Program-made: the position numbers and the translations under genes | Shown: piece after piece, positions 9,230-19,233 of the stretch | Position numbering within the stretch: position 1 is the stretch's first letter | How the letters are laid out: each line of letters begins with the position of its first letter | The notes under the pieces: generated by a model | What the model was told of the DNA's origin: nothing | Seen by the model: the letters and a program-made list of their open reading frames with translations, nothing else | Database searches by the model: none | Source: Dehalobacterium sp040766325 | Lineage (GTDB): Bacteria > Bacillota > Dehalobacteriia > Dehalobacteriales > Dehalobacteriaceae | Direction: 5' to 3' | Length of the DNA: 64,000 nucleotides | NCBI GenBank assembly: GCA_040766325.1 | Contig: JAXGQR010000013.1 | Location: 1-64,000, forward strand

Positions 9230-10753
9230 ATGGATTATATCAAGGACTATATCAAAGTGCGAAATTTCATTAACGGTGCTTGGGTAGAAGAAACGGGTGC
9301 AGAACAAATGAAGATTTTTAATCCTTCTACCGGACAAGCAATCGGAGAAGTGCCCTGCACAAGTCAGGATAGGGTACAGGAAGCTATTGATGCTGCCCAT
9401 ACTGCCTATCAAAGCTGGCGTAAGGAATCTGTCCATAAGCGAGTTTCTTATTTATTTGAGCTGCGTAACAAAATGAAGGAATATGTGGAGGAATTGGCTA
9501 CGATTATTGCCGTTGACCAGGCGAAACATATTGAGGATGCCCGAGGTGAAGTAAATCGGGTGATTCAAATTGTGGAGACAGCGTGTGCCATTCCCATGCT
9601 GACCCGAGGTGAAAAGATCGAAATCGGCGGTGATATGGAAGGACAGGTGGTGCGAAAGCCCTTAGGAGTTATCGCCGGCATAGCCCCCTATAACTTTCCT
9701 GCTTTGATTTTCGGCTGGTTTATTCCCTATGCCATTGGCACTGGTAATACCATTGTTTATAAAGCCAGTGAACAATCACCATTGTTTATGCAAAGAATGA
9801 TGGAAATATTTCAGGAAATTGGACTGCCCCCAGGGGTAGTAAACCTTGTGAACGGAGACTATACCGTGGGAGAGGCTTTAATGGCCAGTCCCAAAGTACA
9901 GGGAGTTTGTTTTGTCGGCTCCACTCCCGTAGGAAAGCGTATTTCCGAGGTTTGCGGCCGAGAAGGAAAAAGAGCAATGGTTTTAGCCGGTGCGAAAAAC
10001 ACCCTATTGGTGATGGAAGATGTGAAAATGGACGGTTTTATCGGTCAGTATCTTAATTCCTGTTATGGTGCTGCTGGGCAAAGATGTATGGCCGGGTCCG
10101 TAGTGGCTGCTGTACCGGAAATCTATGATCAGGTCAAAGAAGCCATGATCGCAGCGGCTCAAAAACTTAAGGTGGGGGATGCTACTGATCCCTGTGTTTA
10201 TGTGGGACCGCTGATCTCTCAAAAACACCTGGATCGAGTTAGAAAATATGTGGAAATTGGGCTGCAAGAAGGGGCTAATCTAGCCTTGGACGGAAGAAAT
10301 CCGGAGCTACCGGCTATAAATCAGGGAGGATATTTTATCGGTCCCACGATTTTGTCGGAAGTCACACCGGAAATGCGAGTAGCCCAAGAGGAAATTTTCG
10401 GTCCTGTTGTTTCCCTGATGAAGGTGGAGAATTTAGACCATGCCTTAAAAGTAATGAACAATTCTCAATTTGGTAATGGGGGAGCAATTTTCACCCAAAA
10501 TGGCTATTACACTCAGAAGTTTCTAGATGAGATTGAGGTAGGTATGGCCGGTGTTAATGTAGGGGTTCCGGCTCCGGTGCCCTATCTACCCTTTGGCGGA
10601 ACCAAAAACTCTATTTTCGGTAGCGGCATAAAAGCTCAGGGGCAGGACGGGGTAGAGTTCTTCACCCAACGTAAGGTGTCCACCATAAAATATTTCCCGG
10701 AAGATAGCCATCAGAATACACAAAAAGAGGAAGTTAGCAAAAGTGCATTCTAA
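9230..10753 (+). CDS. Aldehyde dehydrogenase, methylmalonate-semialdehyde dehydrogenase-like (CoA-acylating type)
   Basis: This is an NAD-dependent aldehyde dehydrogenase of 507 residues, intact. The substrate/cofactor motif PYNFP is at 153-157. The catalytic cysteine is Cys286 in GAAGQRCMA. The usual general-base segment ELGGK is replaced by LAGAKN (252-257). Loss of that glutamate is a hallmark of the MMSDH/IolA branch, which makes acyl-CoA rather than the free acid. Likely substrates are methylmalonate or malonate semialdehyde, which cannot be settled from sequence alone. ATG 9230 follows AAGGAGTG. It lies 224 bases after the broken permease. Confidence 0.85.
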   Translation: MDYIKDYIKVRNFINGAWVEETGAEQMKIFNPSTGQAIGEVPCTSQDRVQEAIDAAHTAYQSWRKESVHKRVSYLFELRNKMKEYVEELATIIAVDQAKHIEDARGEVNRVIQIVETACAIPMLTRGEKIEIGGDMEGQVVRKPLGVIAGIAPYNFPALIFGWFIPYAIGTGNTIVYKASEQSPLFMQRMMEIFQEIGLPPGVVNLVNGDYTVGEALMASPKVQGVCFVGSTPVGKRISEVCGREGKRAMVLAGAKNTLLVMEDVKMDGFIGQYLNSCYGAAGQRCMAGSVVAAVPEIYDQVKEAMIAAAQKLKVGDATDPCVYVGPLISQKHLDRVRKYVEIGLQEGANLALDGRNPELPAINQGGYFIGPTILSEVTPEMRVAQEEIFGPVVSLMKVENLDHALKVMNNSQFGNGGAIFTQNGYYTQKFLDEIEVGMAGVNVGVPAPVPYLPFGGTKNSIFGSGIKAQGQDGVEFFTQRKVSTIKYFPEDSHQNTQKEEVSKSAF

Positions 10754-10807
10754 CTTAAAAAAAACTTACCAAGTAAAGAACTTGCGTCAACTAGGGAGGT
10801 GTTGGTC

Positions 10808-11170
10808 TTGGCTGATACCAGAAAGGCTACGGGAAAACATGGGGAGGATATAGCGACAGCAGAGCTAAAGCGTCGGGGCTATCACATTGTTACCCGAAAT
10901 TTTCGCTGTCGCTTAGGGGAGATAGATATTATTGGAGAGCTGAAGGAGCGGCTCGTTTTCATTGAAGTGAAAACCCGTTCTTCTTTGGCATTTGGCCTCC
11001 CCCAGGAAACGGTGCATTATCGCAAGCAGGAAAAAATTAAAAAAGTTGCTCAATACTACCTTGCTAAAACCGGACAATTTCATCGAAATATTGGTTTTTG
11101 CGTGGTAGCGGTACAATTGGATCAGGAAGGTAAGTTCAAAAAAATAGAAGTTATTGAAGATGCCTTCTAA
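10808..11170 (+). CDS. yraN: YraN/UPF0102 family nuclease-like protein
   Basis: This is a small protein of about 120 residues with the UPF0102 pattern GEDIAxxELKRRGY, then GEIDII and FIEVKTRS. That is the core of a restriction-endonuclease-like fold (the D of EIDII, then ExK). Its role is not established, though a link to Holliday-junction processing has been proposed for the family. I place the start at TTG 10808, eight bases after AGGGAGGT (10793-10800). The upstream GTG at 10799 overlaps that site. In Firmicutes it often neighbours dprA and topA, which here lie ~10 kb away. Confidence 0.85.
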   Translation: MADTRKATGKHGEDIATAELKRRGYHIVTRNFRCRLGEIDIIGELKERLVFIEVKTRSSLAFGLPQETVHYRKQEKIKKVAQYYLAKTGQFHRNIGFCVVAVQLDQEGKFKKIEVIEDAF

Positions 11171-11256
11171 TCGTTAATCATGAAAACTGTGAAGAATCAA
11201 GCGTACGAAACAGATTGTTTCGTAATCGTCATTTTTTGTAATTGGAGGAAGAAGAA

Positions 11257-12646
11257 ATGGAACATTCCCTAGGTACAATTTTACCCTTATTTTCAGCGAT
11301 TCCTTTTGTCGGTATGTTATTATCTATTGCCCTTGGGCCTGTAATTATACCTAATATCTGGCATCATCATTTCGGTAAAATTTCAGCCGGCTGGGCCGCA
11401 TTAATGGCTATTCCCTTGGTAATCTTTTACCAGGGAGAAGGAATATATGAAATTCTTCATGTCCTGATTGCCGACTACATTCCCTTTATTGTACTTTTAG
11501 GTGCCCTCTTTACCGTAGGTGGCGGCATTTTGGTACGTACTTCCCTTAAAGGAACCACGGCAGTCAATGCCGGTTTTCTTATGATTGGCTCGTTACTGGC
11601 CTCCTGGATGGGGACCACCGGCGCCGCCTCACTGCTCATTCGCCCCTTTCTTAGGGTGAACAAGCATCGTAAATATAAAGCCTTTATGGTCGTATTCTTT
11701 ATTTTTATGGTTGCTAATGTCGGAGGTTCTCTCACTCCCTTAGGAGATCCGCCTTTATTCCTGGGTTTTCTTCATGGCGTGCCCTTTTTCTGGACTCTGC
11801 GTTTGATTGGTCCGATGATGGTGGTGCTAATCTCCTTGCTTGTGCTCTACATTATCTTTGATAAATTTTATCTCAGGAAAGAGGCCAAGGAAAAAACCGG
11901 ATCCCAGTCTCCGCTGTCTTGTGAAGATGACTGCGCAGTGCTTCCGTCTAACGGTAAAAAAATACAAATCCTTGGTACCCAAAATTTTATTCTTCTGGCT
12001 ACCATTATTGGTATCATCATCTTTAGCGGCAGTGTGAAAATGAGTGAGGTCAACATTTTAGGTGTACATCGAGGTATTCAGGATATTATTCGGGATCTTG
12101 TTTTGGTCGCCATTATCTTTATCTCTATGAAAATCACACCGAAAGCGCTGCGCACGGAAAACGAATATTCTTTGGGGCCCCATATTGGAAGTAGCTTATC
12201 TTTTCTTCGGCATTTTTATCACCATGGCTCCCGTGCTCGCGATATTAAAGGCAGGAGAGGCCGGTGCCCTAGGTTTCATCACCGCTGCTGTAAAAGAGCC
12301 GGCGCAATATTTTTGGATTACGGGATCCCTGTCCAGTTTCCTGGATAATGCACCTACCTATCTGACCTTTTTCAGTACGGCTTTAGGTCAATTCTACCCC
12401 GGTATGGCTGAAGCTCCGGCAGCCGCTCTTCTTTGGGAAGAAAACCCCATATATCTCCTGGCCATTGCGGCCGGGTCCGTATTTTTCGGGGCCGTTACCT
12501 ACATTGGTAATGCACCTAACTTTATGGTGCGTTCTATTGCCGAGGGTTGTGGCGTAAAAATGCCCAGTTTCTTCGGCTATATCGCCTATAGTGTTTGCAT
12601 TCTGTTACCATTATTTGCTTTGGTCACCTTGCTATGCTTTCTCTAA
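11257..12646 (+). CDS. NhaD/ArsB-family (ion transporter superfamily) antiporter, one frameshift
   Basis: This is a polytopic membrane protein of the ArsB/NhaD/citrate-transporter superfamily, most like NhaD-type sodium:proton antiporters. ATG 11257 follows GGAGG at 11244-11248. The conserved motif GGSLTPLGDPPLFLGF lies near residue 165, and a second half-repeat contains FLDNAPTYLTFF and GNAPNFMV. The frame shifts near 12170-12185; before it the frame reads LRTENEYSLGPHIG and after it LEVAYLFFGIFITMAPV. A single indel restores a full ~460-residue protein, so this may be a sequence error. The gene ends at a strong bidirectional terminator. Confidence 0.8.
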
Positions 12647-12662
12647 AGGCATATAAAAAAAT

Positions 12663-12709
12663 AAATTACAAAAAGCTTAGGACGGAGTGTCCTAAGCTTT
12701 TTGTAATTT
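12663..12709. terminator. Bidirectional terminator between convergent genes
   Basis: A perfect 21-bp stem has arms 12663-12683 and 12689-12709, containing AAAAAGCTTAGGAC and its complement, around a 5-base loop. A-runs and T-runs on the two arms let it serve both the antiporter gene and the oppositely oriented kinase gene. Confidence 0.9.
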
Positions 12710-12776
12710 CAGGTATTATTAAGTTGTTAAAGATTAGAATAATTAGTAACCAAGGTTTGTATTAAGTAAGCCAGGG

Positions 12777-14384
12777 TTATGGAGAGGTGAAAGTGGGGAA
12801 ACGGACATAAAAGGTTGTCCCTTCTTTTCCGGTATCATAAGTAATGGTAGCATGATGCCGGGCGGCGACGCTGAAACAAACCGCCAGGCCTAGCCCTGTG
12901 CCCTCCGGTTTATTGGTTACAAAAGGAGTGCCTAGTTTTTCGATGATTTCAGGTGCGATTCCTTTTCCTTGATCCTTTATTTGCAAAACAACCTTTCTAT
13001 TTTCTAAATAGGTACTGATCAGCAAATTTCTGCCTTTCTCCATGGCATCAAAACCGTTGCGGCAAAAATTCAGGAGCAGCTGTTTGATCTGGGCTTCATC
13101 CAGGAGTATTTCTGGTATTGGATTTAGCTCAAAGGTGACATCGTGTTCCGTCATGGCAGCATCAGATTGAATGAGTGGCACAAGAGATGAAATAACCTCA
13201 TTAAGTTGTCTTGTGGTCAAGCTCGTGGTTTTGTCTTTGGCCAGAGAAAGATAAACAGTGATGATACTATTGGCTCTTTCAAGCTCATCAATCATCAAAC
13301 CCACATGGTTGTGAAGGGTAGCTGCATCTTTTTCAATTTGATAAAGCTGCAAAAACCCCTTCACGGTAGAAATGGGATTCCTGATTTCATGAGCGATGCC
13401 TGCTGCCATTTCTCCCACCAGATTCAATTTTTCCATTCGGGCTATTTCCATGCGGAATTGCTTTTGTTCTGTTTGATCCAGGATTAGGCCCAGAATACCG
13501 TTGAATTGCTCATCAAGGGGATATAACTCTACCTTATTAACGATAACATCACGCAAGGAACCCGCCTGATTGGTGAGCTTGTATTCCAATGAGGGCGTAT
13601 CCAAGGAAGATCGTACGTTTCTTTTTAATGATGAAAATTCCAGAGCAAAGGGAAAAGGAAATACATCCCAAATGGTTTTATACAGAACTTCCTGCTTTTT
13701 AATACCAAAAAAATCTTCGAAACTTTTATTACAAATGGTAAATTGAAGATTAACATTCGTTTGAAAAATAGGATGTGGAATGGTGTCGATGATGTTTTGG
13801 AGAAAAGCGAGCTGCTCTTCCTGTTTTTTTTCTATCTGTTTTCGATAGATGATTTCCTCTTCCAGGTGGTTTCTAATTTCGTATTGGGTTTCTGCCATAT
13901 GGCCCAAAAGCCAGGCTAATAGGATAATTATACTGGCAAGGATAATATCGGCGTCAAGGTTAACAAAGTTATGGAGATAGCTAAGATAAAAATTGATGCT
14001 GGTGATGAGGATGGCAGAAAGAAAAGCCATTATTAAACCATATTTTAAGGAAAGGACAATCACAGGCATGATGATAATCAGTTTGAAAAGGTATTGGTGT
14101 CCTCCTTGTAAAAAATAAAAAACGATTGCTAAATAAATAAGGAAAACGATAAGTTCAATTAGCCAGGCATAATTATAACCCCTAGATTTGATCAGAGGGA
14201 TGTAGATGAAAACTATACTGGATATGAGGATGGTGCTCATTAGAATAACGATTTCCAGGAAATTGTTAAACGAGGCTTGGCGGATATTTAAAACAAATAT
14301 GCCCGCTAAAAAAATAAAAACGACCTGACAAATTGTGATGTATTTGTTTATTTTTTCATCTTGAAAATTTTGTATCAGCTTCAT
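12777..14384 (-). CDS. Membrane-bound PAS sensor histidine kinase
   Basis: This is a sensor kinase of about 535 residues. Six or so hydrophobic helices fill residues ~15-170. A short coiled coil (EEEIIYRKQIEKKQEEQ) follows, then a PAS domain (~200-310). The HisKA dimerisation box GIAHEIRNPIS carries the phosphorylated histidine. The ATPase domain has the N box (NFCRNGFDAM), G1 (DQGKGIA) and G2 (GTGLGLAVC). The layout resembles sporulation kinases such as KinB, but no response regulator is adjacent and the target is unknown. ATG at 14384 has GGAGG five bases upstream and is preferred over the in-frame TTG at 14396. Confidence 0.9.
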   Translation of the reverse strand: MKLIQNFQDEKINKYITICQVVFIFLAGIFVLNIRQASFNNFLEIVILMSTILISSIVFIYIPLIKSRGYNYAWLIELIVFLIYLAIVFYFLQGGHQYLFKLIIIMPVIVLSLKYGLIMAFLSAILITSINFYLSYLHNFVNLDADIILASIIILLAWLLGHMAETQYEIRNHLEEEIIYRKQIEKKQEEQLAFLQNIIDTIPHPIFQTNVNLQFTICNKSFEDFFGIKKQEVLYKTIWDVFPFPFALEFSSLKRNVRSSLDTPSLEYKLTNQAGSLRDVIVNKVELYPLDEQFNGILGLILDQTEQKQFRMEIARMEKLNLVGEMAAGIAHEIRNPISTVKGFLQLYQIEKDAATLHNHVGLMIDELERANSIITVYLSLAKDKTTSLTTRQLNEVISSLVPLIQSDAAMTEHDVTFELNPIPEILLDEAQIKQLLLNFCRNGFDAMEKGRNLLISTYLENRKVVLQIKDQGKGIAPEIIEKLGTPFVTNKPEGTGLGLAVCFSVAARHHATITYDTGKEGTTFYVRFPTFTSP

Positions 14385-14440
14385 AATGTCCTCCAAAACT
14401 GTTTCCCCAAGCCTAAAGTTTAATGTTTATCGCTCTTGTC

Positions 14441-15961
14441 TTAACCACGATACTGGAGGGCTTCGCCGATATGTTGCTCTTGAATATCCTGGGCGTTGTC
14501 GAGATCGGCGATGGTGCGTGCTACCTTCAGGATCCGGTCATGGGATCGGGCACTGAGCTTTAGATGGTCAAAAGCTTCCTTTAAAAGTCTTTTGGCCTTA
14601 GTCGTAGGTCGACAAAATTTTTCAATTTCTTTGCGTCCCAGATGCGCGTTGCAGAGAAGTCCGGTTCCGGCTAGGCGCTCTTGCTGAAGTTTTCGGGCCG
14701 CTTGTACCCGTCGCCGAATTTGATTCGAAGATTCCTCTTGATTCTCTACAATTAAATCCTGATATTCCACCCGGGGGACATCGATACGGATATCTATGCG
14801 ATCCAGCAAAGGTCCGGAAATTCGGCCTAAATATTTGTGAATTTGATGGGGGGTGCAGCTGCATTCCTTGGCCGGATCACCGTAATAACCGCAGGGGCAG
14901 GGGTTCATAGCTCCCACCAGTTGAAATTTGGCGGGAAAGGTATAGGCTGCTTCCACCCGGGTAATGGTGACGAATTTATCCTCTAAGGGCTGGCGTAATG
15001 CTTCCAAAATATTTTTTTGAAATTCCGCCATTTCATCCAAAAATAAGACACCATGACAAGCTAGACTAATTTCTCCCGGACGTGGTAAGCGTCCCCCTCC
15101 GATGAGACTAGCGGCGGAAGCGCTATGGTGCGGAGCACGAAAAGGACGCCGAGTGATTAAGGCCTGATTTTTTGGCAGATACCCGGAAATACTGTAAATC
15201 CGAGTTAATTCCAGGCTTTCTTCCAAAGTCAAGGAAGGAAGGATAGAAGGCAAACGCCTGGCCAGCATGGTTTTACCAGAACCGGGAGATCCGGAAAGGA
15301 GAATATTATGACTTCCTGCAGCGGCTACCTCTAGAGCTCTTTTTACCCCTTGTTGTCCACGAACATCGGACATATCCAAATTATCACTACTGGCACTATA
15401 CTCTAAAAGATGGTTGATATCCACGGCAACAGGGGTAAATTTCTCTTCATCATGAAAGAAAGCTGCTGCATCCTTTAAATGGTTCATGCCATAAACTGGC
15501 TTTCCCGGAATAAGTGCACCTTCCGGCCCGTTTTCTTCCGGTACTATGAAACAATTAATCTCCTGTCTTTGGGAAATTTCTTCTGACATAGCCAGAACGC
15601 CGGGTATGGGGCGCACTCTACCGTCTAGGGAAAGCTCCCCCACTATAGCAGTTCTAAGGAGTTTTTCCCCATAGGGAATTTGCTCTGTAGCAGCGAGAAT
15701 TCCTAAGGCGATAGGTAGGTCAAAGAGAGAGCCTTCTTTTTTAATGTCTGCGGGAGCTAAATTGACCGTAATTCTTTTCATGGGAAAATCAAAGCCGGAA
15801 TTTTTTAGTGCTGTACGTACCCTTTCTTTGCTTTCCTTGACAGAAGCGTCTGGCAGACCCACAATGTCAAAGCCGGGTAGACCATTGCTCACATCTACCT
15901 CTACTCTGATCAAATGACCAAACATCCCATATACACAGCAACTGTTAATAATGGCAAACAT
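14441..15961 (-). CDS. comM: ComM/YifB-family AAA+ ATPase (Mg-chelatase-like)
   Basis: This is a complete 506-residue member of the YifB/ComM family. It has an N-terminal Lon-protease-like fold (GLPGFDIVGLPDASVKESKER), an AAA+ core with Walker A GSPGSGKT and Walker B GVLFLDEM, and the family zinc-like segment NPCPCGYYGD. In naturally competent bacteria ComM is a helicase that helps branch migration during transformation. Here dprA lies 5 kb away. ATG 15961 is chosen because GGAGACGGAG precedes it. The in-frame upstream extension to 15985 would read MQRRRSIS and lacks a site. Confidence 0.9.
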   Translation of the reverse strand: MFAIINSCCVYGMFGHLIRVEVDVSNGLPGFDIVGLPDASVKESKERVRTALKNSGFDFPMKRITVNLAPADIKKEGSLFDLPIALGILAATEQIPYGEKLLRTAIVGELSLDGRVRPIPGVLAMSEEISQRQEINCFIVPEENGPEGALIPGKPVYGMNHLKDAAAFFHDEEKFTPVAVDINHLLEYSASSDNLDMSDVRGQQGVKRALEVAAAGSHNILLSGSPGSGKTMLARRLPSILPSLTLEESLELTRIYSISGYLPKNQALITRRPFRAPHHSASAASLIGGGRLPRPGEISLACHGVLFLDEMAEFQKNILEALRQPLEDKFVTITRVEAAYTFPAKFQLVGAMNPCPCGYYGDPAKECSCTPHQIHKYLGRISGPLLDRIDIRIDVPRVEYQDLIVENQEESSNQIRRRVQAARKLQQERLAGTGLLCNAHLGRKEIEKFCRPTTKAKRLLKEAFDHLKLSARSHDRILKVARTIADLDNAQDIQEQHIGEALQYRG

Positions 15962-16193
15962 AGAAATACTCCGTCTCCTTTGCAAAGTGGAACATATATT
16001 CGTTATTATTCTGCACCAGAAGAGCCGTTCCTGCTTAATATTGAAATTATTTGCAAGATTTTTCCCAGCTGCGAAACAATAAAAAAAATAATTATAAAGA
16101 AGGATAAAATCATCATATGTAAAATATTTTAATTCAGAAAGGAATAATTTCGGTAACCATTTCCGGACAAGTTCTTATATTGGAGTTGAAGGG

Positions 16194-17995
16194 ATGAAAA
16201 GTGAGATTTTTCAAGCCATAATTGAGAATGCTCCTATGGGTTATGCATATCATCAGCTGATTTTTGACGATCAGGGGCTGCCTTATGATTATGTATTTCT
16301 TGAAGTAAACAAAGCTTTTGAAGATCTTACCGGCCTAAAAAGAGAAAAGATCCTGGAGCGACGAGTGACGGAAATTATTCCGAAAATAAAGAATACGTCT
16401 TTTGATTGGATTAGTTGCTTCGGAGAAGTTGCTTTAGAGGGAGGAAATAAAACCATCAAGCAATTCATTGAGCCTATGCAAAAGTGGTATCAAATTTTGA
16501 TCTCATCTCCGAAAAAGGGTGCTTTTGTCACTTGGGTACTGGATGCTTCAACGAAAACACAGGAAATTATCCACATAAATCAACCGTCTAAGGAGCTAGA
16601 GAAAAAATCTTTGGACTTGGAAATCTTTTTTAATGTGAATCTGGATTTGCTTTGCATTACCGACTTAAAAGGAAACTTTCTGAGAGTCAATGCGGCCTGG
16701 GAGGAAAGTTTAGGTTACCCCCGCTCAGAAATAGAGCAAATGAATTTTCTAGATCTGGTTCATCCTGAAGACCTGGAGGATACCATAGGAGCCTTTGCTC
16801 AATTGGCATGGCAGGAAAAGGTTTTTAATTTTATAAATCGTTGCCGATGCCGGGCTGGAAACTACCGCTATATTGAATGGCGCTCTTATCCATATCATCA
16901 GTTAATTTATTCTGCTGCTCGAGATATTAGCGATTGGAAGGAACGAGAAGAGAAAATAACTTATTTGAGTTTTCATGATCAGCTTACCGGCCTCTATAAT
17001 CGCATGTTTTATGAGGCGGAATTGCACCGCCTTGATCAGGAACGAAATCTTCCTTTAAGTTTAATTATGGCAGATGTGAACGGACTGAAATTAACCAATG
17101 ATGCTTTGGCCATCAAGCAGGAGATCAATTGTTAATTAAGACGGCACAGGTAATACAAAAGGTTTGTCGTCGCGATGAGATTATTGCTCGCATAGGGGGG
17201 GATGAACTTCCACAGACAAGTGATAAAGATTTAGAAAAGCTGGTTCAGCGTATCACAAAGGAAATGAAACAGACCCGAATAAAGATTGAAGAACTTGTGG
17301 ATCAAGTCGAATTGTCTGTCTCTTTTGGTTGGGCGACGAAAACGTCACCGAAAGAAGATTTTCATCTCGTTTTAAAAAAGGCCGAAGGGGATATGTACCA
17401 TCGGAAACTGGAAGAAAGCCGAATAACAAAGTTAAATACGGTAAAAAATCTTCTTCAGGCTTTTTATCGACGTTTTCCAAAGGAAAAGGAACAGGCTGAT
17501 AAGGTGGTTAAGATTTGTGAGATCATCGGGCGAAAATTAGATCTTTCTCAAGAGGAATTGGGAGAACTGAAAATGGCCGGGATGTTTCATGATATAGGTA
17601 AAATTATCTTAAAAAATGAAATCATCAACAAACCCGGTCAGTTTACTACAGAAGAATGGACAAAAATGAAGCACCATGTGGAAGGCGGCTATCGTATTTT
17701 AAGCTCTGTGAATGAACTGGCCCATTTGGCCGAATATGTTTTTCACCATCATGAACGTTGGGACGGTACCGGTTATCCCAATGGACTAATCGGAGAAGAA
17801 ATACCTCTTCAATCAAGAATTATCAGTATCGCCGATGCCTATTCCTCTATGACGACCGATCAATATTTCCGTAAGGCTTTGAAAATCGAAGAGGTCTTTG
17901 AAGAAATTAGGAATAACGCCGGAAGTCAATTTGATCCGGTTCTGGCGGAACTTTTTGCAATTATACTATTACATAGTGCAAAAAAAGAATTCTAG
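16194..17995 (+). CDS. PAS-PAS-GGDEF-HD-GYP signalling protein, one frameshift and degenerate GGDEF
   Basis: This is a cytoplasmic cyclic-di-GMP signalling protein. Two PAS sensors (residues ~1-115 and ~135-255) precede a GGDEF domain (HDQLTGLYNRMFYE) and an HD-GYP phosphodiesterase (MFHDIGKI, HHERWDGTGYPNGL, ISIADAYSSM). A base appears missing in a T-run near 17106. Restoring it gives FGHQAGDQLLIKTAQ and one ~600-residue protein. The active loop reads IGGDE directly followed by LPQ, so the phenylalanine and about four residues of GGDEFxxL are lost. Cyclase activity is doubtful, whereas the HD-GYP motifs look complete. Confidence 0.8.
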
Positions 17996-17999
17996 TCCC

Positions 18000-18028
18000 T
18001 TGACAATCGACGTATAAAAAGGGAGAAT
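18000..18028 (+). promoter_or_regulatory. Sigma-A promoter for ddl-murF
   Basis: TTGACA (18000-18005) and GAGAAT (18023-18028) are 17 bases apart and lie 45 bases before the ddl start. Confidence 0.6.
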
Positions 18029-18072
18029 TAAACATACGATCAAAGAGAAGTACGAAACTTTGGAGGTGGGCT

Positions 18073-19170
18073 ATGTCAAAAAAAGTTCATGTAGGTATTT
18101 TATTTGGCGGAAAATCAGCAGAACATGAGGTCTCAGTACGTTCAGCCAGAAATATCTATCAAGCTATAGATAAAAATAAATATCAGGTGACCATGATCGG
18201 CATTAGCAAGTCGGGATGTTGGTCTCTGGATCAAAAGATTGCTCGGGGAACGCTTTTTGAATATGTGACGGATCCTGAAAATCCGGAAGAAATTCTTGCC
18301 CTGATCACCGGAGGAGGAGAAGAGCAGCTCATCAATCTAAAAGGGGAAAAAGTAATTGAAAAGCTTGATATTGTTTTCCCCGTTTTGCACGGTCCATATG
18401 GAGAAGACGGTACCGTTCAGGGGGCATTAAAGATGGCCGGAATTCCCTTCGTAGGAGCCGATGTTCTTGGTTCTGCCGTGGGCATGGATAAGGATGTAAT
18501 GAAAAGGCTCCTACGGGATGCCAGGCTTCCCAACGCCAACTATCTGGTGCTTCATAAATATCATGGCGCGGAAGAGAATCCCGGATATCATGAAATTGTT
18601 GCTAAACTGGGCTTGCCTGTTTTTGTCAAACCGGCTAACTTAGGTTCCTCCGTAGGAGTCAGCAAGGTGGAGAATGAAGTAGAATTTCAGAATGCAGTTC
18701 AAGAAGCCTTTTTGTTTGACCATAAATTAATTGTGGAAACTGCAATTATCGGACGCGAAATTGAATGTTCCGTTTTAGGTAATGAAAATCCCCAGGCTTC
18801 CATACCGGGAGAGGTGATCAATACCAAGGATTTTTATTCTTATGATGCCAAATACGTCAATGATCAGGATTCCATTATTGAAATTCCGGCCCAACTTTCT
18901 CCGGAAGCCATAGCCAAAGTGCAAAATGCCGCCATTCGAACATATCAGGCATTATGCTGCCAAGGGTTGGCTCGAGTAGACGTCTTCCTGACCCCGGAAG
19001 AAGAAGTGATCATTAACGAAATTAACACTCTACCGGGTTTTACCTCCATCAGCATGTATCCCAAGCTTTGGGAGATTTCCGGTATCTCCTATACCGATCT
19101 AATTGACCGTATCATTACCTTGGGCTTGGAAAAATTCAAACGGGATAATAATCTGAAGACATCCAAATAG
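18073..19170 (+). CDS. ddl: D-alanine--D-alanine ligase
   Basis: This is a cytoplasmic ATP-grasp enzyme joining two D-alanines for the peptidoglycan stem. It is 365 residues and intact. The N-terminal signature ILFGGKSAEHEVS and the glycine loop GPYGEDGTVQG are present. The ATP-binding segment is PVFVKPANLGSSVGVSK, and the metal ligands lie in EINTLPGFTSISMYP. The tyrosine-containing SYDAKY segment of the omega loop suggests a normal D-Ala-D-Ala rather than D-Ala-D-Lac ligase. ATG 18073 follows TTGGAGGTGGG. murF comes next, so the two successive pathway steps are co-transcribed. Confidence 0.95.
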   Translation: MSKKVHVGILFGGKSAEHEVSVRSARNIYQAIDKNKYQVTMIGISKSGCWSLDQKIARGTLFEYVTDPENPEEILALITGGGEEQLINLKGEKVIEKLDIVFPVLHGPYGEDGTVQGALKMAGIPFVGADVLGSAVGMDKDVMKRLLRDARLPNANYLVLHKYHGAEENPGYHEIVAKLGLPVFVKPANLGSSVGVSKVENEVEFQNAVQEAFLFDHKLIVETAIIGREIECSVLGNENPQASIPGEVINTKDFYSYDAKYVNDQDSIIEIPAQLSPEAIAKVQNAAIRTYQALCCQGLARVDVFLTPEEEVIINEINTLPGFTSISMYPKLWEISGISYTDLIDRIITLGLEKFKRDNNLKTSK

Positions 19171-19233
19171 CTAAGATCTAAGGATTTGCTGGATATTGTC
19201 AGCATTGGGAGGAAAAGAGGAAAAAAATAAGTG

